64,000 bases of DNA from Bacteroidales bacterium. Its GTDB lineage: Bacteria; Bacteroidota; Bacteroidia; Bacteroidales; JAGOPY01. The notes beneath the pieces are model-generated. The model worked only from the letters and a program-made list of their open reading frames with translations, had not been told where the DNA came from and did no database searches. Shown here piece by piece: positions 51,633 to 60,723 of this stretch (the first letter of the stretch is position 1; each line of letters begins with the position of its first letter). The stretch covers positions 49,327-113,326 of the forward strand of contig JALNZD010000008.1 of the NCBI GenBank assembly GCA_023229505.1, written 5' to 3'. A program made the position numbers and the translations under genes.

Positions 51633-53573
51633 TTATTGTTTGACAATTTTCAGCTGTGGGAAAACTGTGAAAAGCTGGTCGGGTAAGGGGACATCATATA
51701 ACTTTGCGGTCTCCGGGCAGATCATGTAATCCGTCTTTTCAACATAGCGGAAAGGTATTTGCGCAGGATTTTTCCCGGATAAAACTTCAATCCCCATCTG
51801 TCCGGCTTCATAGCCTGCCTGAAAATAGTCGCGCGCACAAACGGCAACAGCTCCCTGATCCATTTGATTCGTCACAAAACCATAATAGGGAATTTTACTA
51901 TCCAGGGATACTTTCAGGATTGCAGAACTGCAGCTTCCGGTGAGATTATCAGAAATCTGGCAAAAAGCATCAATTCTTTGCGCAACCAGGGAATTTGCGG
52001 CATCGAGCACTTCTGTTGCTGAATTGGCCGGAACGGCTATCAGCTTAATTCCTATTTTTTGGGCCGCCTCCTCCAGCCGGTTCTTATAGGAGACCGAATT
52101 AATCTCCGCCGGTGTGAAAACGGTCCCGGCACGTTTCATTCCGGGATGCAGGTTTTGCACCAGTTTCATCAGTCCTTCAAAATCACTCATCGTGGAAATA
52201 CCACAGAGATTGGGCAGATGATCGTCAAACGATTCTCCCAATCCGGCGGCCAGGGGATCCCCTACATTGGTGAAAACGATTTTCGAATTGGGCAATTTCT
52301 TCGCCAGCAGCTGAACAGAAGGGGTTGAAGTGGCAAACACCAGATCCCAGGTTTCATTGTTGATGGTTTCTGCAATACTGTTCAGGGTCGAAATATCGCC
52401 TTGCGCATTGTACACTTTGAGGGTAAAATCAACACTTTCCCGGAGATTTTTATCTTCCAGCGCTTTGCGTATCCCTTTTTCGCAGGCTTCGGAATTCGGA
52501 CTATCGACAAAATGGACCAGTCCCAGCCTAAACTTGATCCCAGTGGGCAGGGAGTTACCTGTGGTCCGGTATTTTTGTGGTATTGTGAGCTCCAGGCTTT
52601 TTGCCTTTTCCTCATCGAAAGCCACCATTTCATTCATATAGTTTTCAATTGGAATAGTGTCGGGTGATGCCCCGTTCAAAAGCCGGCCGATCAAGTCTCC
52701 CGAATGGTATCCCACGCTCTGCCATCCAATCCCGATGGCGGCAAAAGCGCCCTTTCCGACAAAGGGCAAATCATTTACAATTAAAGGAATGTGTTGGTTG
52801 TTGCAGACCCCGGCGATCGCATCGAATGCCTGTAAAGCGGTATTGTCGCCTGACACATACAGGGCATCAATTCCTTTGCTTGCGATAACCTGGGTTGCTT
52901 GTAACACTTCAGATGAATTAACAACCGGCATTTCAACCAGTGTAAATCCCGATTTTTCAGCTAACTGGCGCATCACGCCAACCACTTTGCGGGAGTTTGC
53001 TTCCGAGGTGTTATAAATGGTTCCGATTTTTTTTGTTCCGGGAATCGTCTCTAAAATAAATTGAATCGTTTTTTCCACAGGAGGAAAGGATCCAATACCC
53101 GTAATGCCTTTAGCATGGTCCTCCCGGCTGATTCCGACTCCTGCGGCTATCGGATCATAACAATAGGTAAAAGCAACCGGATGTTTCCTGATGGTAGCCA
53201 CCGCAGCAGTGACACACGGTGTAGAGGTAACCAGTACCAGGTCCATGGTCTGATGATCCATATTAAGCAGGATGGGTGCGATGTTCCCGATCTCCCCATT
53301 GGAATGAGATTCTTTTACATTCAGATTGCTGTCGCGCACAAAACCCAGCTCCTCCAGACGCATCCAAAGACCGGATAGTAATTCGTCATGGGAAGCTTCC
53401 GGGGCAAAATAGCAGAGCCCCAAAATATACTTCCTTCCGGCCAAAGCTTCGGATTTTGCAGGTCCGGCAGGCCGGAAAGTATTCCTCTTCACATTCCGGT
53501 TCTGAAGATCAGAAATAAGTAAAATTGCCGAAACAAGGATCAACGCAATTATCCCGCGGGAAACTGATTTCAT
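51633..53573 (-). CDS. Tandem ABC substrate-binding protein (TrpX-like, two domains)
   Basis: A 646-residue exported protein with an N-terminal transmembrane or uncleaved signal segment (IIALILVSAILLISDL). It has two ABC_sub_bind domains in tandem. Domain one spans about 48-335 (LVLVTSTPCVTAAVATIRK, TIYNTSEANSRKVV, ALYVSGDNTALQAFD) and domain two about 345-640 (LVFATSTPSVQLLAKKL, TVFTPAEINSVSYKNRL, AFCQISDNLTGSC). The paired motifs show internal duplication. It lies 9 bp after a single-domain homologue. Two binding modules in one chain may increase local ligand capture or bind two different ligands. Confidence 0.9.
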   Translation of the reverse strand: MKSVSRGIIALILVSAILLISDLQNRNVKRNTFRPAGPAKSEALAGRKYILGLCYFAPEASHDELLSGLWMRLEELGFVRDSNLNVKESHSNGEIGNIAPILLNMDHQTMDLVLVTSTPCVTAAVATIRKHPVAFTYCYDPIAAGVGISREDHAKGITGIGSFPPVEKTIQFILETIPGTKKIGTIYNTSEANSRKVVGVMRQLAEKSGFTLVEMPVVNSSEVLQATQVIASKGIDALYVSGDNTALQAFDAIAGVCNNQHIPLIVNDLPFVGKGAFAAIGIGWQSVGYHSGDLIGRLLNGASPDTIPIENYMNEMVAFDEEKAKSLELTIPQKYRTTGNSLPTGIKFRLGLVHFVDSPNSEACEKGIRKALEDKNLRESVDFTLKVYNAQGDISTLNSIAETINNETWDLVFATSTPSVQLLAKKLPNSKIVFTNVGDPLAAGLGESFDDHLPNLCGISTMSDFEGLMKLVQNLHPGMKRAGTVFTPAEINSVSYKNRLEEAAQKIGIKLIAVPANSATEVLDAANSLVAQRIDAFCQISDNLTGSCSSAILKVSLDSKIPYYGFVTNQMDQGAVAVCARDYFQAGYEAGQMGIEVLSGKNPAQIPFRYVEKTDYMICPETAKLYDVPLPDQLFTVFPQLKIVKQ

Positions 53574-53582
53574 GGTATCTGT

Positions 53583-54536
53583 TTAATTAATAATCCGGGT
53601 AGCCCGGCCGATCACTTTTTCAGGGACCAGCAGACCCTGTTCGGCGCAAGCTTTCCGGTTAATGATCAGATTGTAGTTTAGTATCGGTTCAATCCGGTTC
53701 CCGGAGGAAGTTCTTCCCTTCAGGATTTCAACGGCTATAAGCCCGGCCTGATAGCCCCATTGGTCATAGTTGGCGCCAAGCCCGATGGCTGCACCCTTTT
53801 CGGCCTGCAAAGGATCGGTAACAAATAGGGGGATTTTTTGCCCGGAAGCCAGTTTCGCCAGAACCGGTAAACCCAGGTAAACGGTATTGTCGGCGGATGC
53901 CACCAGGGCGTCAATTTGTTGTCCGGCAAGATATTGTCCGGCTTGCAGGATATCATTCGTACTTGTCACCGATGCGGTCACGAGGGTGAGTCCCCGCATA
54001 GAAAATTCTTTGCTCAGGACTTTAACAGAATACTCCGCATTGGGTTCGGCATTGTTATAGGGAATTCCGATACGCTTCAGATCGGGAATACATTCCATCA
54101 TGAGATCAACAAATTCACCGACTTTCAGGGGATCATAAACTCCGTAAAGATTTTCAGGTATAGTTTTAAGACCCACCTGCTCCGGTCCAAAAGCAACCGT
54201 AAAAACAACCGGAATAGTCCGAACGGTCTGTGCGGCAGCCATCATACAGGGTGTGCTGTTGGTGATAATCAGATCCACGTTTTGAGTCAGCAGGGATTGC
54301 AGGATCATGTTGATCATTGAAAGATCGCCCTGTGCATTATTATCAAGCACCTTGATGTTCTGTCCGTCTATAAAGCCAGAATCTGCCAGGGCTCGAAAAA
54401 CACCAGCCTTGGCTGCATCCAGAACCGGATCCTGTGTGATCTGAACATATCCGATCGTAATTTTTTTCTCAGCCGGCTGGCAGGCAGCCAGGGAAACTAT
54501 GGCCGCAACGCCGAAAAAAAAGTTCAAACGATTCAT
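53583..54536 (-). CDS. ABC substrate-binding lipoprotein (TrpX-like)
   Basis: A 317-residue lipoprotein (IVSLAACQPAEK; lipobox LAAC). Motifs parallel the tandem protein downstream: LIITNSTPCMMAAAQTVR, GIPYNNAEPNAEYSVKVL and ALVASADNTVYLGLPVL. It is the first gene of the ABC/STAS/PrsW/ECF run, with 9 bp to the next gene. TrpX-type proteins bind tryptophan or related aromatic or purine compounds; the ligand here is unknown. Confidence 0.92.
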   Translation of the reverse strand: MNRLNFFFGVAAIVSLAACQPAEKKITIGYVQITQDPVLDAAKAGVFRALADSGFIDGQNIKVLDNNAQGDLSMINMILQSLLTQNVDLIITNSTPCMMAAAQTVRTIPVVFTVAFGPEQVGLKTIPENLYGVYDPLKVGEFVDLMMECIPDLKRIGIPYNNAEPNAEYSVKVLSKEFSMRGLTLVTASVTSTNDILQAGQYLAGQQIDALVASADNTVYLGLPVLAKLASGQKIPLFVTDPLQAEKGAAIGLGANYDQWGYQAGLIAVEILKGRTSSGNRIEPILNYNLIINRKACAEQGLLVPEKVIGRATRIIN

Positions 54537-54645
54537 TTTTTTAATTTTGGTAAAGATAGCAAAAGAAGCTAAAATCCTTTCCGGAAGCCGGGAATTTATC
54601 TGCTGTCTGGAAAGATTGTCGAAGAGTTTGGCTATCCAAGCAGCA

Positions 54646-55761
54646 TTATTCTGAGACAGTTTCCCAAACTTTATTTACGTCCGGAATAGGAACCGTAATA
54701 CCATAGAGCCCTTTTTCGACAATATCTAAAGACAAAATGCTTTGGGTCATCGGATCATTCGTGGTGAGATAGTAGTTTTCCCCATCGCAACCCCTGATCC
54801 GGAAAGTAACTCCCTTGTAATTGGCAAAGGTGCTGATTGATACCAGGGCATCAATCTGTGTAAAGGAAGTTCCTTTATCGCGTTGGATTTGCCATCTGCC
54901 ACCGGGAAGTGCTATGGTAGGATAAATCGCTCCTCCTTGTGCGCGTGCATAAATTCCGTTGCGAATGGGGTTTTCTACTTGCGTAAGAATTTCGGCAACC
55001 TTGGCATTTTTGAGTTCCGGTTCTGTAGTAACCCATCCTGTACCGTTAAATTGCGCACGGAGGATTTCATTCCCCGCAGGAGTCACTTCGTAAAGTTCAC
55101 CACCTTGAGCAGGTGCATAATAGCCATCGAAGGTATATTCCGGAAAACCGCCATCACCCAATGTAGAGGATGTAAAGCCACCTCCCGTATTCGGCCATGC
55201 ATGGGTCCTGGTTCCACCCATCTCTTCACAATAGGGGATGGACAGATTGCCGGTAACATTGCTGGTAAACCGTATAACAGCATAGCCTCCCCCATCGGGC
55301 GAAAACTTGGTTCCTGAATAGTCAAGCCGCATTCCGTAATATACATCACTAAGCGTTTTCAGACTTTTTACATCTCCGGCTGAAGAAACAAATCCTCCCA
55401 CCGTTCCGCCATAGGTGTTATTCATATACAAAGCCACATCCTCCAAAGGAAGCACTTTTTGTAATATAGTAGAAGTAGTTGGAAAACTAACTCCTTCCCG
55501 CAGCTGCCTGAGTCGCAACTTATCACCTTCGTTCAGATGCCATGCTGAGTCGGTGCTAAATGAGATAAACTCATTCAATGACATTGTTGCATTGACAAGC
55601 AGTTCGGCCCGCTGTTCAGAAAATCCGCTCAAATTTTGCATGGCCGATTGGTTATATTGACCCTCCGGCCAGTTTTGGGTTTGTTCATCTTTAGAACAAG
55701 CGTGACCAAATACTATTACCAAAGACACCAAAACGAATAAGATAAATTGTTTTGTTTTCAT
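54646..55761 (-). CDS. Lipoprotein of unknown function
   Basis: A 371-residue protein with signal FILFVLVSLVIVFGHACSKD (lipobox GHAC). The mature part is rich in Gly, Thr and aromatic residues and reads like beta-structure, e.g. GGYAVIRFTSNVTGNLSIPY and GGFPEYTFDGYYAPAQGGEL. An Ala-Gln-Gly-Gly motif repeats twice (APAQGGELYEVTPAG and ARAQGGAIYPTIALPG), suggesting an internal duplication. I recognise no family. It lies 109 bp upstream of the ABC operon on the same strand and could encode a surface partner. Confidence 0.6.
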   Translation of the reverse strand: MKTKQFILFVLVSLVIVFGHACSKDEQTQNWPEGQYNQSAMQNLSGFSEQRAELLVNATMSLNEFISFSTDSAWHLNEGDKLRLRQLREGVSFPTTSTILQKVLPLEDVALYMNNTYGGTVGGFVSSAGDVKSLKTLSDVYYGMRLDYSGTKFSPDGGGYAVIRFTSNVTGNLSIPYCEEMGGTRTHAWPNTGGGFTSSTLGDGGFPEYTFDGYYAPAQGGELYEVTPAGNEILRAQFNGTGWVTTEPELKNAKVAEILTQVENPIRNGIYARAQGGAIYPTIALPGGRWQIQRDKGTSFTQIDALVSISTFANYKGVTFRIRGCDGENYYLTTNDPMTQSILSLDIVEKGLYGITVPIPDVNKVWETVSE

Positions 55762-55810
55762 AAATTGATGATTTAATGATTCGATAAGTATTAAGTTAAA
55801 TATTTGTTAA

Positions 55811-56080
55811 TCAAAGTAATACGTTAAGTTTTATTAGTATTAAACTTTTGTATTCAGTTTCCTGGGAAAGATCCGCCCCGCCAATTGTCGGACATGTCAT
55901 TTCCACTATCCAGTTTGCATCGCCGGTTGCGGTTGTGTGGAAATGAAGCATGCCACATTTTGGCATTTGTTTTAATATCTTATATAATTCTTCTTGTTCA
56001 ATTAAATCTTTCGACTTCACAACGGATAAAGAGCCAACCAGTGAACTTTCACGTAAATATATATATCTTTTCTGAAATCA
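55811..56080 (-). pseudogene. Fragment resembling the N-terminus of an adenosine-deaminase-like hydrolase
   Basis: An open frame without an ATG (first codon candidate GTG 56020) reads ELYKILKQMPKCGMLHFHTT, which matches the metal-binding start MPKGGxLHxHxxA of ADGF-type adenosine deaminases. It stops about 45 residues later, whereas real enzymes exceed 330 residues; the remaining catalytic motifs are absent from the region. The glycine usually after MPK is Cys here. I take it as a gene remnant in the 374-bp gap between the lipoprotein and the response regulator. The rest of that gap (55762-55810 and 56081-56135) is AT-rich with nothing recognised. Confidence 0.4.
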
Positions 56081-56135
56081 TCATAATCTAAGGCTTTCCT
56101 CCATATAAACTTAGAGGTTCATATTGTGCCGAAAG

Positions 56136-57320
56136 TCAGATACGACCTATATACTTTATTGCAAGTAAGGTGATATCATCTGATTGAGGCATTCCTGATG
56201 AAAATTTAGTAACATCTTGTATGGATTCTTTTACAACCTCTTCAATAGGATGAGCCAGGTGAGTTTGAAGATAGTTTTCCAAACGCTCTTCCCCATAAAG
56301 CTGTTCATGAATATTGAAAGCTTCAGTTACTCCATCCGTAAAAAGGAACAGAAGGTCGCCGGGAATCAATTGTACTTTTTTTGAATGATATATAAAATCT
56401 TCCATGCAACCCAGAACAGTGCCTGCGGTCATTTGTACCTTACGAACCTGGTTTCCTGAAAGGATATATGGAGGATTATGGCCGGCATTGACATATTCAA
56501 CCTCCCCGGTCGTCGTGTTGAGAATACCATAGAAAACCGTAACAAACATGCAGGAAATGCTTTCATTACAAAGCAATCTGTTCACATAGTTCATACACTC
56601 TTCGGTAGATATGCCTGTTAGTCCTGTCGCTCTTATCAGGGTGCGGCTAACCGCCATAAAGATAGCTGCTGTAACACCCTTGCCGGAAACATCGCCGATC
56701 ACAAAACCCAACCGTTCATTATCGATCAAAAAGAAGTCGAAGAAATCACCCCCAACTTCTTTTGCTGCAATCATAGAAGCGAAAATGGAAAATTCAGTGC
56801 GCTCCGGGAATGGAGGAAAAGTTTTAGGAAGAATAGCCTGCTGGATTTCACGGGCAGTCTGCAGATCCTGTTGAATAGATATCAATTCATCATGTTCCTG
56901 CAAGCTTAACCTCATCATGGTTATCTCATCCAACGTTTTATTAATGGTAATTTCCAGATCATCAAAACTGATAGGTTTGGTGAGAAAGTCAAAAGCTCCC
57001 CTGTTCATGGCTGTTCGGATATTTTCCATATCGCCATAAGCCGAAACGATCACTGTTTTTAATACAGGATTTTTCAGCTCTTTCAACCTCGTGAGTAAAG
57101 TCAATCCATCCATTTCAGGCATGTTGATGTCGGAAAGGATGAGCCCTATTTCAGGTTGTTCAATTAGTTTAGTCAGTGCTTCCAACCCATGATGAGCAAA
57201 AACAAAATCATAAACGCCATCCCTGATCTGCCTGCGAAACTTTTGTCGGATCAGTGGCTCAAGATCCACTTCGTCATCTACCACCATTATCTTTACATTC
57301 TTCATCAACTGTTCATCCAT
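56136..57320 (-). CDS. Response regulator with SpoIIE/RsbU-type PP2C phosphatase
   Basis: A 394-residue fusion. The receiver domain (8-130) has phospho-acceptor D64 in LILSDINMPEMDG, with DDE at 15-17 and K in FLTKPIS. A linker coiled coil (about 140-165) precedes a SpoIIE PP2C domain (170-394) with metal motifs GGDFFDFF, IGDVSGKGV, NAGHNPP and FTDGVTEAF, ending SDDITLLAIKY. The output would dephosphorylate STAS antagonists such as those at 40786 or 50393. It follows the histidine kinase by 66 bp and should be its partner. Confidence 0.95.
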   Translation of the reverse strand: MDEQLMKNVKIMVVDDEVDLEPLIRQKFRRQIRDGVYDFVFAHHGLEALTKLIEQPEIGLILSDINMPEMDGLTLLTRLKELKNPVLKTVIVSAYGDMENIRTAMNRGAFDFLTKPISFDDLEITINKTLDEITMMRLSLQEHDELISIQQDLQTAREIQQAILPKTFPPFPERTEFSIFASMIAAKEVGGDFFDFFLIDNERLGFVIGDVSGKGVTAAIFMAVSRTLIRATGLTGISTEECMNYVNRLLCNESISCMFVTVFYGILNTTTGEVEYVNAGHNPPYILSGNQVRKVQMTAGTVLGCMEDFIYHSKKVQLIPGDLLFLFTDGVTEAFNIHEQLYGEERLENYLQTHLAHPIEEVVKESIQDVTKFSSGMPQSDDITLLAIKYIGRI

Positions 57321-57386
57321 AATTAAATATTTTAGTCTCTTTTCTTATAGAAATTTGGTGCTGAATTTAAATCATCTTCATTATAA

Positions 57387-59468
57387 TTAATTTGGGAGCG
57401 ATATGGTAAACTCTGCAAATTCGCCCTCTTTCGAGTCAACCTTTACTTCACCATTATGTTCCTGAACGATAATATCATAACTTATCGACAATCCTAGTCC
57501 TGTGCCTGAACCGGCAGGTTTGGTCGTGAAAAAAGGATTAAATATCCGGTCAAGGATGGTTTGCGGGATTCCTTTTCCATTGTCCCATATCCGTATGATA
57601 ATTTTATCCGGCGTCTTTTGAGTACTTACCCTAAGGATGGGGAAATAGGAATCTTTCAGCTCCTTTTTTTTCTGTGCTGTTGAATAACAAGCATTATTGA
57701 TCAGGTTAAGGAAAACCCTGCTCATATCCTGGGGGACCACATTAACCAATCCGATGGATGGATCATATTCCGATTCAATTTTAATATTGAACGTATTATC
57801 GGTTGCCCTTAAACCATGGTATCCGAGGGCAACATATTCACCAAGCAGTGCATTCAGGTCGGTGGGCTGAATCTCTCCCGATTTGCCCCGGGAATGGAGC
57901 AGCATGCCGCGGATAATGCTGTCGGCTCGCTTGCCGTGTTCATTGATCTTTTTAACATTGCTTTCAATATCCCGAAGAATACCTTTCAAATAGTCCGAAT
58001 CTTTGGGATCAATAATTCCTGATAATTTGTCTATTTCTTCGATTACTTCTCCAGCCAGTTCCACGGAAAGCTCAGAAAAATTATTGACAAAATTTAAAGG
58101 GTTCTTTATTTCGTGGGCAATTCCCGCGGTGAGTTGTCCCAGCGAAGCCATTTTCTCAGATTGAATCAACTGGGTTTGGGCAGCTTTCAGTGTGGCAGTC
58201 CGCTCTTCGACTTTTTGTTCAAGTGTGCGATTGTACTCTTCCAGCTTGGCATGTGAAATTTCGAGCTTTTCACCGGCTTCCTTCAAATCGCTGATTGTCC
58301 TGGTGAGGGTATCCTGCATATAATGAAATGCCGCATTGAGCCGACCGATCTCATCCTTTGAATTGATTACGGGAAGTTCAACATCGAATTCACCCTTAGC
58401 AAAAGTCTCAGTGGCTAAGGTGAGCCTGCGCAACGGACTGGTGATAGAACGCGAGATCAAAATAATAATTAGGATGAGGATGGCTCCACCTCCCAAACCG
58501 AGGCCCATAACTATCATTCTCAGGCGGTTTGCATCAGCCATAAACTCATCAACAGGAAAGACAACTCCGAGGGACCAGCTATTTAAAGGTACCGGGGCAT
58601 AAGCAATCCAGCTGAGTTTTCCGGTCTTCATATTACGATATTCAATTTCTGCGAAACTGGTCTCCCCTTCGATCATGTGTCGTCCTATTTCTCGCAAGGC
58701 TGATGATTTTTGTTCATCCGCGATACTGAAAATAGTTTCGTTCATGATAAAATCCTTAATCGGATGGGTTATCATACTGCCGGTTTTCGAGATCATAAAC
58801 GCATACCCTGTCTCATACACCTTGATTTCATTCACGTATAGCTGCAGCCAGTCAAGAGAAAGATCGATGGTGAGGATGCCCACGAATTTCTTTTCCCCAT
58901 CCTTTTCAGAATACAAGGGAACTGAGTAAGTGGAAAGCAACATATCCGCACCACCTGTATCAAAGTATGGTTCACTCCATAATGCCGTACCAAGTTCTTT
59001 AGGGATCTGGTACCAATCCATGTAGAAATAAACATACTGGTCATTGCCCAGATTCAGGAATTCAATTTTATCGTCTTTCCGGTAATAGTAGAATGAGTAA
59101 AACTTCTCCGATTGATTTTTAAAGAAAGGCTCAAAAGCAAGGCAGGCGCCTATTATATCCTTGTTATTTTCAACCATCATCCTGAGCAAACGGTTCATTT
59201 CTGCTTCATCAAAATCATTTTGTTGATAGATCTGAGCAAAATTGTCAGGGACCCGCTGAATGGAGCTTAACACTTTTTCAATTTTTGAAACGGTACTTTT
59301 GGTGAGGTATTCAGCGTTTGATTTTAAATTTTCAACGACAATATCACGGGTGATTTTTAATGTATAATGAAAGATCAGGATGAATATAACCATAATGCTT
59401 ACAAAAACATATATGATCATCTTAAACGCCAGGCCTCTTCGTAGTTTTATCTGTGATTCCTTTACCAT
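57387..59468 (-). CDS. dCache-HAMP sensor histidine kinase
   Basis: A 693-residue membrane kinase. TM1 (MIIYVFVSIMVIFILIFHY, 17-35), a large periplasmic dCache sensor (36-310; ACLAFEPFF, PYFDTGGADMLLSTYSVPLY, GYAFMISKTGSMITHP), TM2 (312-340), HAMP (342-395), a coiled coil (400-440), HisKA with H452 in GIAHEIKNPLNF, and HATPase_c (DNGKGIPQTILDRIFNPFF, GTGLGLSISYDI). It is read after the NMT1-type lipoprotein (22 bp gap). I infer the binding lipoprotein passes a ligand signal to the Cache domain. Confidence 0.95.
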   Translation of the reverse strand: MVKESQIKLRRGLAFKMIIYVFVSIMVIFILIFHYTLKITRDIVVENLKSNAEYLTKSTVSKIEKVLSSIQRVPDNFAQIYQQNDFDEAEMNRLLRMMVENNKDIIGACLAFEPFFKNQSEKFYSFYYYRKDDKIEFLNLGNDQYVYFYMDWYQIPKELGTALWSEPYFDTGGADMLLSTYSVPLYSEKDGEKKFVGILTIDLSLDWLQLYVNEIKVYETGYAFMISKTGSMITHPIKDFIMNETIFSIADEQKSSALREIGRHMIEGETSFAEIEYRNMKTGKLSWIAYAPVPLNSWSLGVVFPVDEFMADANRLRMIVMGLGLGGGAILILIIILISRSITSPLRRLTLATETFAKGEFDVELPVINSKDEIGRLNAAFHYMQDTLTRTISDLKEAGEKLEISHAKLEEYNRTLEQKVEERTATLKAAQTQLIQSEKMASLGQLTAGIAHEIKNPLNFVNNFSELSVELAGEVIEEIDKLSGIIDPKDSDYLKGILRDIESNVKKINEHGKRADSIIRGMLLHSRGKSGEIQPTDLNALLGEYVALGYHGLRATDNTFNIKIESEYDPSIGLVNVVPQDMSRVFLNLINNACYSTAQKKKELKDSYFPILRVSTQKTPDKIIIRIWDNGKGIPQTILDRIFNPFFTTKPAGSGTGLGLSISYDIIVQEHNGEVKVDSKEGEFAEFTISLPN

Positions 59469-59490
59469 ATGCTTATCATTTCAATGATAA

Positions 59491-60612
59491 TCATCGACTT
59501 TCCGGCAATTTGTTATAGGGTTTATAAAATGAATGATAGGGGGTAACCTTGTTAATGAACCGATTCTCTATCATGATCTGCTGAACAGTCTCATAATCTT
59601 TTTGCAGAAGGTTGGTATTGATCGTATCACTCCCTGTAGGAATATACAGTTCCTTATAATGGCTTAGCATCCATCGCTGATGAGAACGGTTGACAGGTTG
59701 GTTTTGCTTTTTAGCATATTTTTCCACGATGTCAATAGCTTCCTCCTGGTTATTAAATGCATAATTCCAACTTTCCAAAGCGGCAGTAACGAAATTCACA
59801 CACAGTTCCGGATCCTCTCTGACCTTTTCAGCAAGACAGTAAATGCCATCTTCAAGGAAATTTAATCCATAGTCTGCAAAAAAGAATTTATTCAACTCAT
59901 CCTCATTAGTCCCGTTGTTTAAAACAGAATGGTACTCATCGAACCAATTGGCATTGAGGATATCAACCCCACCCTGGAGAAAAAGATTATTGGTACTGCC
60001 AATCAGGATAATTTTGACATCAAGGTTATATTTTTTAAACAAAGCTTGGGGTTGCCTTTCGTACCCAATCCATATTCCTGCCCGTTTGCCATTCATATCC
60101 TCGAGTTTCGAGATTCCGCTGCTTTTTTTAGTTATAAGCATCAGGGAAGAACGGGATGACAATTGTGCAATATTAACGATATCAACGCCCTTATCCCTCA
60201 GCTCTATAGCATTAACCAACCACAACATGGCAAAATCAGTTTTTTTATTCCTTATGGCTGGTGCGACAGGCATGAGCGGGTCAAAGGGCATCATCTCCAG
60301 GTGTATTCCATGTTTTTCGAAAATCCCTTTTTCAATCCCGACATAATAGCCGGCAAATTGAGCCGAAGGAACCCAATATGGAAGCAGCCTTATCTGATGC
60401 ATCGGTTTGCCAGTGTCCTGAACAATAAGATTTTCCGTATTAATATTGACTGGAGATTGTACAGGCTGGTTATCGCATGATCCAAATGATATAGCCAATA
60501 TAATGAGGAGAAGAAAAACATTGGTATTCCTGGTTTGAGATGGAAACGAAACACAAAATTCAATGATTGGTTTACACCAACATGGAATAGAAAACAACCT
60601 GATCATTGACAT
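59491..60612 (-). CDS. NMT1/THI5-type substrate-binding lipoprotein
   Basis: A 373-residue periplasmic binding protein (type II). The lipoprotein signal VFLLLIILAISFGSCDN (lipobox FGSC) comes after an unusually long n-region whichever ATG (60666, 60612 or 60606) is used, so the start is uncertain. The binding fold shows RLLPYWVPSAQFAGYYVGIE, FEKHGIHLEMMPFDP, ITKKSSGISKLEDMNGKRAG and WFDEYHSVL, typical of taurine/pyrimidine-precursor binding proteins. No permease or ATPase is adjacent; instead a histidine kinase follows, so a sensing role is likely. Confidence 0.85.
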   Translation of the reverse strand: MSMIRLFSIPCWCKPIIEFCVSFPSQTRNTNVFLLLIILAISFGSCDNQPVQSPVNINTENLIVQDTGKPMHQIRLLPYWVPSAQFAGYYVGIEKGIFEKHGIHLEMMPFDPLMPVAPAIRNKKTDFAMLWLVNAIELRDKGVDIVNIAQLSSRSSLMLITKKSSGISKLEDMNGKRAGIWIGYERQPQALFKKYNLDVKIILIGSTNNLFLQGGVDILNANWFDEYHSVLNNGTNEDELNKFFFADYGLNFLEDGIYCLAEKVREDPELCVNFVTAALESWNYAFNNQEEAIDIVEKYAKKQNQPVNRSHQRWMLSHYKELYIPTGSDTINTNLLQKDYETVQQIMIENRFINKVTPYHSFYKPYNKLPESR

Positions 60613-60723
60613 GATAAAAGTATTTTTACATGAGTAAAAATACAAAAAGACAGACACCGATCTCATCTATGCGTCATATTAATTTTCTATTTCCCTTTTT
60701 GATCTTTCTCCGGATGGCATTTA

